Shown: positions 33,895-42,959 of the stretch, piece by piece
How the letters are laid out: every line of letters starts with the position of its first letter
Position numbering within the stretch: the stretch's first letter is position 1
Position numbers and translations under genes: made by a program
The notes under the pieces: model-generated
The model's input: only the letters and a program-made list of their open reading frames with translations
Told to the model about the DNA's origin: nothing
Database searches by the model: none
From: Jannaschia pohangensis
GTDB lineage: Bacteria; Pseudomonadota; Alphaproteobacteria; Rhodobacterales; Rhodobacteraceae
Length of the DNA: 64,000 bases
Direction of reading: 5' to 3'
Assembly: GCF_900113875.1 (NCBI RefSeq)
Contig: NZ_FORA01000005.1
Location: 176,210 to 240,209, forward strand

Positions 33895-35805
33895 TTGATC
33901 TCTATCTACGTCAATTACTTCGCTCCGGCGAAAATAATCGAAACCGATGTGCTCAGGCCCATTCAGGTCGGCGCAGCGAACTCTGATCTCAAGCTCGACA
34001 TGATCGGGGACGATACCGGCGACAACATTTCGGCGCGCAACCCCGCATATTGCGAGATGACGGGCATCTACTGGGCCTGGAAGAACGATCGCAAATCGGA
34101 CGTTTTCGGCTTCATGCATTATCGTCGCTTTTTCGATTTCCGGTCAGAGCCGTCGCGGCAGATCGATCAGCATGGGTTGATGTACCATCCCCAACTTGAT
34201 GAGAGCCTGATCAAGAAATACGGCCTGACACGGGACGTGATAGAAAAGGTAATGGACGGTTGCGATATGCTTGTTCCCGCGCCGTTCGACGTTCGAGGCG
34301 CGGGTCCCGCAAACCTGAGGGTTCACTACGAAACGGCGCCGCACCATCATATCGAGGACCTCGACCTTGCCGGTCGGATCCTGGGGGAATTATCGCCGGA
34401 ATATGTTCCGTATTTCGACAAGGCCATGTCCGGAAGGCTGCTTTACCCGAACAACATGTTTCTGTTCACCCGTGAGGTGTTCGAAGAGTATTGTTCGTGG
34501 ATTTTCCCGATCCTTGAACGGCTGGACGCCGAAATCGATGTGTCGGAGTATTCGTGGCAGGAAGCCCGTGCCGTGGGCTACATTGCGGAGCGCCTCCTGA
34601 CGGTCTTCATTTTGCGGCAAAAGGCGACGAAGCCGCGTCTTGTCATCAAGGAGCTGGAGCGGGTCTTTGTCAGGGATACGACAGCGGATCCCGAAGAGCC
34701 GCCGCTGCCGGAAACCGACAAGAGCATCATAACGGTCGTAGCCTCCTGCGACGCCGCCTATATTCCGCACCTGGGCGCGTTGGTCGAGTCGATCTTCAGC
34801 ACAACGTCGTCCGACTATTTTTTGGACTTCATCGTTCTCGACGGCGGCCTTGGAGAAGGCGGGCGGCGACTGATCCGGAAAATCGGCCAGGCCCGCGCGG
34901 ACTCGAGCATCTCCTTCGTGGACATGACGCAAAAGTATCTCGGCCTGTCCGTCCACAGCGGCTTTTCCCGGGCCACGTTCTTCCGGCTGAGCCTGCCCGA
35001 CATTCTGACGAAACGTGACAGGATTCTATTTCTCGACACCGACATGGTCGTGGTCGATGATATCGCCGTTCTCTACAACATGGACCTCGATGGTGCCCTC
35101 ATCGCTGCGGCGCCCGACCTTGTCATACGCGCCTTCGCAAAGATGGGTGTGCCGTCCCTTCACGAAACCGGGTCGCTGAAAACCGCAGATTATATCGCGG
35201 ACCATCTGAACATGAGCCTGAACGGCAAACCGGCCATCGAAAGCTATCATCAGGCGGGAACGCTGGTCATGGATCTCAAGGGACTTCGGGCCTCGGGTAT
35301 CCTGCGGGACGCGATTACCGACCTTGCCGAAAACACCTACTGGTTTCTGGATCAGGACATTCTGAACAAGCATCTGTTCGGGAAGATCAAGTCCATCTCC
35401 AGTCGGTGGAATGTGCTGTGGATGGATCATGATCATTCATCGCTCCTGAGCGATGGCGACCGGAAAATGTATGAACAGAGCTTCGAGAACCCGGCAATCG
35501 TCCACTATGCGGGCATCGGAAAACCGTGGCGCAATTCGTTGAACCCATTGTCACACTACTATTGGGAGGCTCTGCGTGGCACTCCATGGTATGAGACCAT
35601 CCTTTTCGAGTTCCTTGATCGAAGATACCTGCCACATGACCCAAACGCAGCCAGGATGGCTCTCCAAGACCCATCTCTGGTGAAAGATCGTGGTGTCCTG
35701 CGGAGAGCCACGACCGCCACCTGGCGTGCTCTGCCCCACCGGATCAAGGTCAAGATCTGGCCATTGGCCAATCGCGTGAAGCGCGCGATAGACAAGGATC
35801 AGTAA
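33895..35805 (+). CDS. Two-domain glycosyltransferase (DUF4422 + GT8)
   Basis: 636 aa. Residues ~1-245 are DUF4422, a putative galactofuranosyl/glycosyl transferase domain: ISIYVNYFAP, DDTGDNISARNPAYCEMTGIYWAWKN, GFMHYRRFF and LLYPNNMFLFTREVFEEYC. Residues ~265-560 are a GT8 domain: ITVVASCDAAYIPHLGALV, RDRILFLDTDMVVVDDI (DxD motif), YHQAGTLVMDLKG, DQDILNKHLFGKI, and IVHYAGIGKPW with the conserved His. Start is a TTG at 33895 with GGACGAG upstream; the usual DUF4422 opening strand begins right there. The stop overlaps the glf start (TAATG). Predicted polysaccharide polymerising enzyme. Confidence 0.87.
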   Translation: MISIYVNYFAPAKIIETDVLRPIQVGAANSDLKLDMIGDDTGDNISARNPAYCEMTGIYWAWKNDRKSDVFGFMHYRRFFDFRSEPSRQIDQHGLMYHPQLDESLIKKYGLTRDVIEKVMDGCDMLVPAPFDVRGAGPANLRVHYETAPHHHIEDLDLAGRILGELSPEYVPYFDKAMSGRLLYPNNMFLFTREVFEEYCSWIFPILERLDAEIDVSEYSWQEARAVGYIAERLLTVFILRQKATKPRLVIKELERVFVRDTTADPEEPPLPETDKSIITVVASCDAAYIPHLGALVESIFSTTSSDYFLDFIVLDGGLGEGGRRLIRKIGQARADSSISFVDMTQKYLGLSVHSGFSRATFFRLSLPDILTKRDRILFLDTDMVVVDDIAVLYNMDLDGALIAAAPDLVIRAFAKMGVPSLHETGSLKTADYIADHLNMSLNGKPAIESYHQAGTLVMDLKGLRASGILRDAITDLAENTYWFLDQDILNKHLFGKIKSISSRWNVLWMDHDHSSLLSDGDRKMYEQSFENPAIVHYAGIGKPWRNSLNPLSHYYWEALRGTPWYETILFEFLDRRYLPHDPNAARMALQDPSLVKDRGVLRRATTATWRALPHRIKVKIWPLANRVKRAIDKDQ

Positions 35806-36986
35806 TGAACACGATCACCAATCCCGCCGTTCCGCCGCGCGGCCGCATCCTTGGGATCGGGGCAGGGCTGACCTGCGCCGTCATTGGTCGACGGCTCGCC
35901 GAAGCGGGCTATCAGGTGGATATTGTCGAAAGCCGTCCCTACGTTGCCGGCAATTGCTATACCGAGACGGACACCGAGACGGGCATCATGCTACACAAGC
36001 ACGGGCCCCACATCTTCCACACCGACAATGAACCCGTCTGGGAATATGTGAACAAGTTTGCCGATTTCCGGCCCTATATCTGTCAGGTCAAGGCGACGAC
36101 CGGCGGCCGCGTCTTTTCGCTTCCCATCAACCTGCTGACCATCAATCAATTCTTCGGGAAGACCTTCTCTCCCGCCGAAGCGCGGGCTTTCATCGAAGCC
36201 CGTGCAGAGCAGTCGATCACGGAGGTCAAGAGCTTCGAGGATCAGGCGCTGCGGTTCCTCGGGCCGGAACTCTATCAGGCGTTCTTCATGGGGTATCCGA
36301 TCAAGCAGTGGGGAATGCACCCAAGCGAACTTCCCGCATCGGTTCTGAAACGTCTTCCCGTCCGGTTTGACTACAACGACAACTATTTCAACCATCGGTA
36401 TCAGGGGATACCTGCCGAAGGGTATACGACCATGGTCGACCGTATACTCGACCATCCGCTTGTAACGGTCACGCTGGGCCGAAAGATCACCCAGGCGGAT
36501 TGCGACGGCTACGACCACGTCTTCTGTTCCGGGCCCATCGATGCCTGGTTCGGCTATGAACTTGGTCAACTGGGGTATCGGACGCTCGATTTCACGATGA
36601 GCCGTCACAAGGGCGATTATCAGGGCTGTGCCGTGATGAGCTATCCTGATGAAGACGTCCCCTTCACGCGGATCACCGAACACAAGCACTTCACCCCCTG
36701 GGAGACGCACGAGGATACCGTGATCTTCCATGAGTACAGTCGTTTCTGCGGCAAGGAAGATATCCCGTATTATCCGATCCGCCTCGTCAACGAGACGAAC
36801 ATGCTCCGAAAATACGTCGAATACGCCCAGACGCAGGAGAACATCAGCTTTGTCGGGCGACTGGGGTCGTACAAATACATGGATATGGACGTCACCATCC
36901 ACGAGGCGATGACGGCGGCCGAGGCGTTTCTGACCCTGCGGGATCAGGACGCACCCATTCCGGCGTTCTTCTCTTCGCCGATCTGA
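35805..36986 (+). CDS. glf: UDP-galactopyranose mutase
   Basis: FAD enzyme interconverting UDP-galactopyranose and UDP-galactofuranose. 393 aa. The dinucleotide-binding start is ILGIGAGLTCAVIGRRLAEA, with GNCYTETDTETGIMLHKHGPHIFHTDN the canonical Glf block. FMGYPIKQWGMHPSELPASV and the NDNYFNHRYQGIPAEGYTTM block follow. The first Gly-rich motif is GIGAGLTCAV rather than the more common VGAGFSGAV. Coupled to the upstream glycosyltransferase by a TAATG overlap, which supports galactofuranose use by that enzyme. Confidence 0.96.
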   Translation: MNTITNPAVPPRGRILGIGAGLTCAVIGRRLAEAGYQVDIVESRPYVAGNCYTETDTETGIMLHKHGPHIFHTDNEPVWEYVNKFADFRPYICQVKATTGGRVFSLPINLLTINQFFGKTFSPAEARAFIEARAEQSITEVKSFEDQALRFLGPELYQAFFMGYPIKQWGMHPSELPASVLKRLPVRFDYNDNYFNHRYQGIPAEGYTTMVDRILDHPLVTVTLGRKITQADCDGYDHVFCSGPIDAWFGYELGQLGYRTLDFTMSRHKGDYQGCAVMSYPDEDVPFTRITEHKHFTPWETHEDTVIFHEYSRFCGKEDIPYYPIRLVNETNMLRKYVEYAQTQENISFVGRLGSYKYMDMDVTIHEAMTAAEAFLTLRDQDAPIPAFFSSPI

Positions 36987-37018
36987 CCGACAAACTTCGA
37001 CCCACGGAAAGCAGTCCA

Positions 37019-37972
37019 ATCAAACGTGAAATCTCCCCCTGTCTCGTCATCGGAGCCTCCGGATTCGTCGGACGCCATCTGGTTGCGCACCTTGCCGGCC
37101 AAGGCATTGCGGTTCGTGCCGTGTCGCGTTCGGGCGAGCCGACGTTCGACCATCCGCTGATCGAATACGTCAAGGGCGACATGCTCGATGTCTCATCCCT
37201 CGATGCCATGCTCGCGGGCGTGAAATCCTGTGTCCAATTGTCGACCACGACAAAGCCCGGCTCCTCGAACGCCGATATCCCCTTCGACATCACGTCGAAC
37301 GTGGTCGGGAACGTCCGTCTGCTCGAACGGCTTGCGGACTGCGACGAGATGAAACTGGTCTTCATCTCTTCGGGTGGCGCGGTCTATGGCGATCCCGTCT
37401 ATTGGCCCCTGGACGAAAAGCATCCGACGAACCCCAAGTCGTCCTACGGCATCACCAAGCTGGCGATCGAAAAGTACATCGCGATGTTCGCGAACCTGAA
37501 CAAGCTCGACGCGACGGTGCTGCGGGTGTCGAACCCCTTTGGCGAGCATCAGTCCTTTTCCGATGGTCAGGGCGTCATCTCGAATTTCCTGTGGCGCGGA
37601 CTCAACGGCACGCAGGTCGAAATCTGGGGTGACGGGTCGGCGGTGCGCGACTATCTCTATATCGGGGACGTCTGCGAAGCGGTCCTGGCCGCGCTGCGCT
37701 ATCGGGGCAGCACGCCGGTCTTCAACATCGGGTTCGGCAAGGGTATGACCGTGAAAGAGATCGTCGCGACGGTCGCCGAAGTCACGGGAAGCCCTCTACA
37801 GACCCGCTTCCTTCCTGGCCGCCCGACGGATGTCAGCGTGAACGTGCTCGATTGTCGGCTGGCACAGAAGGAACTGAACTGGAAGGCGCGGACCCCGTTC
37901 GTCGACGGAATGCGGCGAACGGCAGAGTGGATGGCTTCGGTGAAAAACGGAAAAAATAACGGACCATTTTGA
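37019..37972 (+). CDS. NAD-dependent epimerase/dehydratase (no canonical start codon)
   Basis: Extended SDR that modifies a nucleotide sugar. The cofactor motif is read as LVIGASGFVGRHLVAHLAG (from ~37046). The catalytic tyrosine segment is SSYGITKLAIEKYI (YxxxK), with SSGGAVYGDPVYWPLDE before it and GDGSAVRDYLYIGDVCEAVL after it. The first ATG/GTG/TTG in this frame is the GTG at 37121, which would delete the whole NAD-binding motif, so translation must begin earlier. An ATC at 37019 with GGAAAG upstream, or a CTG at 36983 overlapping the glf stop (CTGA), are options; I give 37019. Product about 317 aa. Substrate not determined. Confidence 0.78.
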   Translation: MKREISPCLVIGASGFVGRHLVAHLAGQGIAVRAVSRSGEPTFDHPLIEYVKGDMLDVSSLDAMLAGVKSCVQLSTTTKPGSSNADIPFDITSNVVGNVRLLERLADCDEMKLVFISSGGAVYGDPVYWPLDEKHPTNPKSSYGITKLAIEKYIAMFANLNKLDATVLRVSNPFGEHQSFSDGQGVISNFLWRGLNGTQVEIWGDGSAVRDYLYIGDVCEAVLAALRYRGSTPVFNIGFGKGMTVKEIVATVAEVTGSPLQTRFLPGRPTDVSVNVLDCRLAQKELNWKARTPFVDGMRRTAEWMASVKNGKNNGPF

Positions 37973-37986
37973 TCTAGGTCTTGAGG

Positions 37987-38763
37987 ATGAAAATCAAAAG
38001 CCGGTTGATGTCTAGGCTAGATGCCTGGCCGTTATTTGGTAGGCAGAGGATGAAAAATAGAATGTTGCTCTACTTTCCAGAACACAAAATAAAATACGTC
38101 AAGATTCCGAAGAACGCATGTTCAACGGTTATCAATTCACTTGGTTGGTCGGTGATTCAAGATCGAAATCCCCATGAGTTCGATCACGTTTTCACTGAAA
38201 CAGATCAAGACACGTCTGAATGGCCTTGTCTTGCGGTGTTGAGAGATCCCTACGATCGCCTTGTTTCAGCCTATCTTAACAAGCTTGTTATTCCAAGTGC
38301 GAAGGAGCCTTTCGCCGCAGAAGTGCTCGACACCGTCTGGCGGAACCGTCGAAATCAAGAACGCCCGTCTGAAGCAAGCACAATATCGTTCCGAGAGTTT
38401 GTCCAATACGTCAGTGTACGAGACGATACGCTGCTCGATCAACATTGGCAAAGCCAGACATATCACATTCGAGCCACCACGCCGACGTTGGTGATAGAAA
38501 TGGAATCGCTCAAAGAGAGTTGGAACAAGAGCGATGTGTTGCGCGACGTAAGTCTGAGAGAATTTTCGCCTCACGCCACGCGTTCCTTCTTGGAGATAAA
38601 TCAGGACCTCTCTGACTTCGACGGGTCTGACATCGCGGGCTTTCGCAGAGTTGCAGGCCAGTTTCCCCCTCAATCGGCGTTCCGAAATCCAAGCTTGGAG
38701 AAACTGGTTCGAGAGCGATACGCAGAAGACTATGATCTTCGGCGGAGGCATGGCCTTCAATAA
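37987..38763 (+). CDS. Sulfotransferase family protein (carbohydrate sulfotransferase type)
   Basis: About 258 aa. IKYVKIPKNACSTVINSLGW contains the 5'-phosphosulfate loop of Golgi-type (family 2) sulfotransferases, and CLAVLRDPYDRLVSAYLNKL the 3'-phosphate motif (RDPxxRxxSxY). It should transfer sulfate from PAPS to a sugar. The gene is distinctly more AT-rich than its neighbours, with different codon use, so recent transfer is likely. Start: ATG at 37987; a TTG two codons earlier (37981) is possible. It follows the epimerase by 14 bases. Confidence 0.85.
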   Translation: MKIKSRLMSRLDAWPLFGRQRMKNRMLLYFPEHKIKYVKIPKNACSTVINSLGWSVIQDRNPHEFDHVFTETDQDTSEWPCLAVLRDPYDRLVSAYLNKLVIPSAKEPFAAEVLDTVWRNRRNQERPSEASTISFREFVQYVSVRDDTLLDQHWQSQTYHIRATTPTLVIEMESLKESWNKSDVLRDVSLREFSPHATRSFLEINQDLSDFDGSDIAGFRRVAGQFPPQSAFRNPSLEKLVRERYAEDYDLRRRHGLQ

Positions 38764-39127
38764 GCTGCTCCGGTCGGTCTTTCTGAACCTAGGAGTAAAG
38801 CCACTTACACGGCGAACAACAATGTGCCTTCGTCGAAACCGAAGGTCCTGACGTCGACATTGGCGCGGAAACCCCCGTGGTTCATCACGATTTCCCCCGG
38901 CCCGGGACCCAAGGAAACGTTGCGACAGGGTGGTCCTGCCGCTAGACACGTCCGCAGGGAGCGCCGGATGTCAGCATTCGGGGCGGCCAGCAGGGGGGTG
39001 CGTTCAGTGCCGGATAGCCGAAATTCACAGTGGACCGACGGAGCCGCGCGTCATGTTCGGCGCGCCCGGGGGTCTCTGCCGCGCTTCGCCGGTCCCCTGA
39101 TGTCCGTCGCGCGGCGGGGCTGAGCGG
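38764..39127. other. Intergenic region with possible gene remnant
   Basis: About 360 bases between the sulfotransferase and FkbM genes. Composition returns from AT-rich to GC-rich near 38840. One plus-strand frame (about 38800-38945) reads FVETEGPDVDIGAETPVV followed by HHDFPRPGTQGN and ends at a TAG. It looks protein-like but has no start codon, since a TAA precedes it. It may be the decayed 3' end of a gene. No RNA gene or terminator is evident. Confidence 0.4.
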
Positions 39128-39979
39128 ATGTCGTCCGGCCTGCCCCCCACCTCGACACTGCTCCCGGCGCTCGAGGCCCGGAACCGGATCGCCCTGGACC
39201 GGCGCGACGCCTTCCGCCGCGAGACATTCGACACGGCCCGCGACCTGATCGCGGCGGTCGACCAACTCAAGCATTCGCACCCCTATATGGGCAACGTGGT
39301 CTGTCCGGTCGGCGATCACGAATACCACATGTTCTCGGTCAACGATGACGTGGTGGCCTGGCTGTTCTTCTGGACCGGCGCCTATGAAAAGGCGCTCATG
39401 GACCTTTGGGACCGGCTGACAAAAGACGTCGGGCAGCACGGCGGCGTGGCGCTCGATATCGGTGCATACAGTGGGCTTTACGCGATGGTCGCCGCGCGGA
39501 ACGGTTGCACCACCCATGCCTTCGAGCTGATGCTGCGCACGGCGGAGCGCGCCAAGATCAACTTCCGCCTCAACGGTCTGGCCGACAGGATTACCCTGCA
39601 CCCCTATGGCCTGTCCGACCGGGACGGCACCGTGCAGGTTCATATGCCCCGGGTGTCGGATTTTCTGGGCACCGGGAACTCCATCGACGAAAAACCGAAC
39701 GTGAATACGGTCGAAACCGTCGTCTCGACCGTCCGGGCCGTGAAGACCGTCATGGAGGCGGCCCGCATCGGTCGGATCGAAGCGGTGAAGATCGATGTGG
39801 AAGGCCACGAACTCGAACTGCTGACCGCATTGCGCCCTTGGCTGGAACGGGACCGGCCCGAGATGATCGTCGAGATTTCCCGCCAGCAGGACGCTTGCCA
39901 TGCGCTTCTGGCGGACATGGGCTATGCCGTCCGGCAATTGCGGGGCGAGAATTATCACGCGGAACCGGGGCAAAAATGA
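39128..39979 (+). CDS. FkbM family methyltransferase
   Basis: 283 aa SAM-dependent methyltransferase. GVALDIGAYSGLYAMVAAR is the SAM-binding motif I, and HAFELMLRTAERAKINFRLNG holds the acidic ribose-binding residue and the FkbM NxxxN helix. EAVKIDVEGHELELLTALRP is the FkbM hallmark. Such enzymes O-methylate sugars in surface polysaccharides. It lies among the polysaccharide genes and precedes rfbD by 82 bases. Substrate not readable. Confidence 0.9.
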   Translation: MSSGLPPTSTLLPALEARNRIALDRRDAFRRETFDTARDLIAAVDQLKHSHPYMGNVVCPVGDHEYHMFSVNDDVVAWLFFWTGAYEKALMDLWDRLTKDVGQHGGVALDIGAYSGLYAMVAARNGCTTHAFELMLRTAERAKINFRLNGLADRITLHPYGLSDRDGTVQVHMPRVSDFLGTGNSIDEKPNVNTVETVVSTVRAVKTVMEAARIGRIEAVKIDVEGHELELLTALRPWLERDRPEMIVEISRQQDACHALLADMGYAVRQLRGENYHAEPGQK

Positions 39980-40061
39980 CGATCTCTGAGAGCTGGTCCT
40001 TCGCGTCCTGCAAGACGTTGCCGATCTCGGGGATCGGCGCGAACGCCCGACCCGGGGCGCG

Positions 40062-40913
40062 ATGATGCGGCTTCTGGTCTTCGGGCGGACCGGACAGGTC
40101 GCCAGCGAGTTGCAACAGCTGGCTCCCGACGCGACCTTTATGGATCGCGCGGCGGCTGACCTCTCTGATCCCGCCGCCTGCGCTGCCCGGATTGCGGAGG
40201 GTGACTGGGACGCCGTGATAAACGCCGCGGCCTATACGGCCGTCGACAAGGCCGAAAGTGACCCCGACACGGCAATGCGGGTCAACGGCGACGCACCCAC
40301 GGCCATGGCCAGGGCCTGTGCCGACGCGGACATTCCGTTCATTCAGATTTCGACGGACTACGTCTTTGACGGGTCGGGCACCGCCCCTCGAAAACCCGGC
40401 GACGCGACCGGGCCGCTAGGGGTGTACGGGCGTTCCAAACTGGCCGGGGAACAGGGCATCATCGCCACCGGTGTCCGTCACGTGATCCTGCGCACATCCT
40501 GGGTGTTCTCGGCTCATGGCAACAATTTCGTGAAGACGATGCTGAGGCTTGGTGCAGAGCGTGACATGATCTCGGTTGTCGCGGACCAGGTGGGTGGCCC
40601 GACGCCTGCTGCCGACATCGCAGCCGCCTGCCTGACACTTTCGATGAACATGTCGCGGAAAGATGGTCCCTCGGGCATCTATCACCTCGCGGGCGAACCG
40701 GATGTGAGCTGGGCCGATTTCGCCCGGGCGATATTTGCCCGGTCCGGGCTCGACTGCGCGGTCAAGGACATTCCGAGCAGCGAATTCCCCCTGCCTGCGG
40801 CGCGGCCCGCCAATTCCCGGCTCGATTGTTCGGACATCGCGCGGGACCATGGGATCGCCCGCCCCGATTGGGCCGCGGGCCTGAGTGACGTGCTGGCCGC
40901 GCTCAAGGTGTGA
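40062..40913 (+). CDS. rfbD: dTDP-4-dehydrorhamnose reductase
   Basis: Final step of dTDP-L-rhamnose synthesis. 283-aa extended SDR: LLVFGRTGQVASEL for NADPH binding, VINAAAYTAVDKAESDPD, QISTDYVFDGSG and the catalytic YGRSKLAGEQ. It has the typical C-terminal AARPANSRLDCSDI. Two tandem ATGs occur (40062, 40065). The other rml genes (rfbA, rfbB, rfbC) are not in the window, so the remaining steps must be encoded elsewhere. Convergent with the kpsT-like gene. Confidence 0.95.
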   Translation: MMRLLVFGRTGQVASELQQLAPDATFMDRAAADLSDPAACAARIAEGDWDAVINAAAYTAVDKAESDPDTAMRVNGDAPTAMARACADADIPFIQISTDYVFDGSGTAPRKPGDATGPLGVYGRSKLAGEQGIIATGVRHVILRTSWVFSAHGNNFVKTMLRLGAERDMISVVADQVGGPTPAADIAAACLTLSMNMSRKDGPSGIYHLAGEPDVSWADFARAIFARSGLDCAVKDIPSSEFPLPAARPANSRLDCSDIARDHGIARPDWAAGLSDVLAALKV

Positions 40914-40936
40914 TCCGGACAATCGGATCGGACGCT

Positions 40937-41596
40937 TCAGGCGACGCCCATGTTGCGATCGTGACGGGCGATCGCTTCCTCCAGGTCTTCGTAGTAGGTC
41001 AGCCTGCCCCGCTCCAGGATGACCCCGGCATCACAGATGCGGCGGATCATCGGTGTGCTGTGCGACACCATGATCGCCCCCGCCGTCTTCATCCGCGTCT
41101 CGAGATAGGCCATGCTCTTAGCGCGAAAGCTCGCGTCGCCGACAGAGGTCACCTCGTCGATCAGGTAGGTGTCGAACGGCAGGGCCATCGAAACTCCGAA
41201 GGCCAGGCGGGACCGCATCCCTGCGGAATAGCTGCGGAACGGCTGAAAGAAATGCTGCCCCAACTCCGAGAAATCTTCGACGAAAGCCATCGTCGCCTCG
41301 GTATCCGCGCCATAGATCCGGGCGACGAAGCGGACGTTCTGCGCGCCCGTCAGATCTGGGTGAAACGACCCCGCAAACCCCACGGGCCACGAAATCTGGC
41401 CGCTCGACAGGATCTGCCCCGACGTGGGGGACCGGGTCCCGGCGATCATTTCCAGCAAGGTCGACTTGCCGGCGCCGTTCCGGCCCAACAGGGCGACAGC
41501 CCGGCCGTCCGGAAACGTCGTTGTGATATTGTCGGCCACCACCGTATATGATCCGCGGGCCGCATAGATCTTGGTAAGGTTCTGCAGATGGATCAT
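40937..41596 (-). CDS. kpsT: Capsular polysaccharide ABC transporter ATP-binding protein (KpsT-like)
   Basis: 219-aa ATPase of an ABC-2 polysaccharide exporter. Walker A is ALLGRNGAGKSTLLEM, the signature SYSAGMRSRLAFGVSM (as in KpsT/Wzt), Walker B TYLIDEVTSVGD, and the switch His lies in MVSHSTPMIRRICD. It follows the KpsE-like gene by 5 bases. Together with the divergent permease it should drive export of the locus's glycan across the inner membrane. Confidence 0.95.
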   Translation of the reverse strand: MIHLQNLTKIYAARGSYTVVADNITTTFPDGRAVALLGRNGAGKSTLLEMIAGTRSPTSGQILSSGQISWPVGFAGSFHPDLTGAQNVRFVARIYGADTEATMAFVEDFSELGQHFFQPFRSYSAGMRSRLAFGVSMALPFDTYLIDEVTSVGDASFRAKSMAYLETRMKTAGAIMVSHSTPMIRRICDAGVILERGRLTYYEDLEEAIARHDRNMGVA

Positions 41597-41601
41597 CGGC
41601 C

Positions 41602-42873
41602 CTACCTGCGATCCTTCACGGCATAGAAGACAAGCGTCAGGCTGGACCAGAACAGGAAGAGGAAAAGACTCATCAGGCTCAGAAGAAGAGCTCTACGGGG
41701 ATATTCCGATGCTTCTGCCAGTGTGGGTTCTACGTGGGCGGCCAGATATCTACTTTGGCGACGGGCTTCGGCTTGGGCGGAGTCGAAGGCGGCCAAGCTG
41801 GACCGATAGGCTTCTTCGGCAAACTGGCGATCCACCGCCAGGCCTTCGTATTCGCTCAGGATGTTTGCAAAAACCGTGTCTGAATCTCCGCCAGTCCCGC
41901 CAAGTTTGTCCTGTTCGGCGGCGATCCGCGCCTCGATCACCTCTACCCGGCGTCGCTGCTGTTCGACGCGCGGGTCTGTGGTGCTGGAATTGCCGGTCAG
42001 CATATCGACATCGATCAAGGCTTCGGCCAGCTGCGCCTGAAGCGATCCCAGCAGGCCGACCTGCGTCTGGATGTTGGCTTCGGGGTCGACGATCCGGTTG
42101 TCGTTCCGAAATTTTGTCATCGCGGTGCGGGCGGCCTTCAGTCTCTCGACCGAAACCTCAAGTTCCTCGCGGGTGTACCGAAGGGTGTCCTCGCGCGCGA
42201 TCGAGGACAGCGCGTTGATCATCTCCGTGCTCTCCCGGAAGATCGCCTCGGCAATTGCCTGCGCATCTTCGGGGGTGAAGGCGTTGACCCGAAGGTCCAG
42301 CAATCCGGAAGCAGAATCATAGTGCACGTTCACCATGCGCTCCCAGTAATCGAGCAGATCCTCGATGGTTCCGGGCGGGTGATAGGCAAAGATCGGATCG
42401 ATATCGGGATCGGCCTTGGACCAGATCGCGCGCAGGTCCAGCTCGGCATCGACGATCCGCACGAGGCGCTGGCTCTCCAGAAACTTGTAGAGCACGTCCG
42501 TATCGGAGGAACTCGACCCGGAGAGTTCCGTGATTCCCCCGAGCAATTCGATCGCAGAGCTCGTGTCTTCCTTGCGGACCGAAAAACCCACGTAGGACGC
42601 GTATTGATCGGCGGCGCGTGTCCACAAATACCAGGCCCCGATGGCCGTCGGGATTGCGACCAACAGCACAAAACTGAAAAGCGCGAATATGTGACGACGC
42701 CGAACCGTCGCGCGGGGCACCGTCGGCGGAACCTGCGCCGGTGCGACCGGGGCCGCGGGGCCTTGACCGGCGGCTTTGGGTTTAGGGGCCTGCGGGGCCT
42801 GCTGTCCGCCAGCCGGTTTCGGCCCATTTGCCGGGGCGGGGGCTGCCGGAGACTTTTCGTCGGATCGCTGCAC
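41602..42873 (-). CDS. kpsE: Capsule export inner-membrane protein (KpsE-like polysaccharide co-polymerase)
   Basis: 423 aa from a GTG at 42873. A Pro/Ala-rich cytoplasmic start is followed by one helix (RHIFALFSFVLLVAIPTAIG), then a Wzz-type periplasmic part (WTRAADQYASYVGFSVRKED, long coiled coil from ~200 to 360). A final C-terminal helix (RRALLLSLMSLFLFLFWSSL) completes the two-helix topology of KpsE/PCP-3. It connects the ABC exporter to the outer-membrane channel; no KpsD/Wza-like gene is in the window. Divergent from kpsM with an 86-base gap. Confidence 0.92.
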   Translation of the reverse strand: MQRSDEKSPAAPAPANGPKPAGGQQAPQAPKPKAAGQGPAAPVAPAQVPPTVPRATVRRRHIFALFSFVLLVAIPTAIGAWYLWTRAADQYASYVGFSVRKEDTSSAIELLGGITELSGSSSSDTDVLYKFLESQRLVRIVDAELDLRAIWSKADPDIDPIFAYHPPGTIEDLLDYWERMVNVHYDSASGLLDLRVNAFTPEDAQAIAEAIFRESTEMINALSSIAREDTLRYTREELEVSVERLKAARTAMTKFRNDNRIVDPEANIQTQVGLLGSLQAQLAEALIDVDMLTGNSSTTDPRVEQQRRRVEVIEARIAAEQDKLGGTGGDSDTVFANILSEYEGLAVDRQFAEEAYRSSLAAFDSAQAEARRQSRYLAAHVEPTLAEASEYPRRALLLSLMSLFLFLFWSSLTLVFYAVKDRR

Positions 42874-42959
42874 GCTTCATCTGCCCCCGTTGTTTGTCCG
42901 TCTTCTTACCCACATAAGTGACCAGATAGAACCTATTCCGATAGCCGCAGGTCTTTGTC

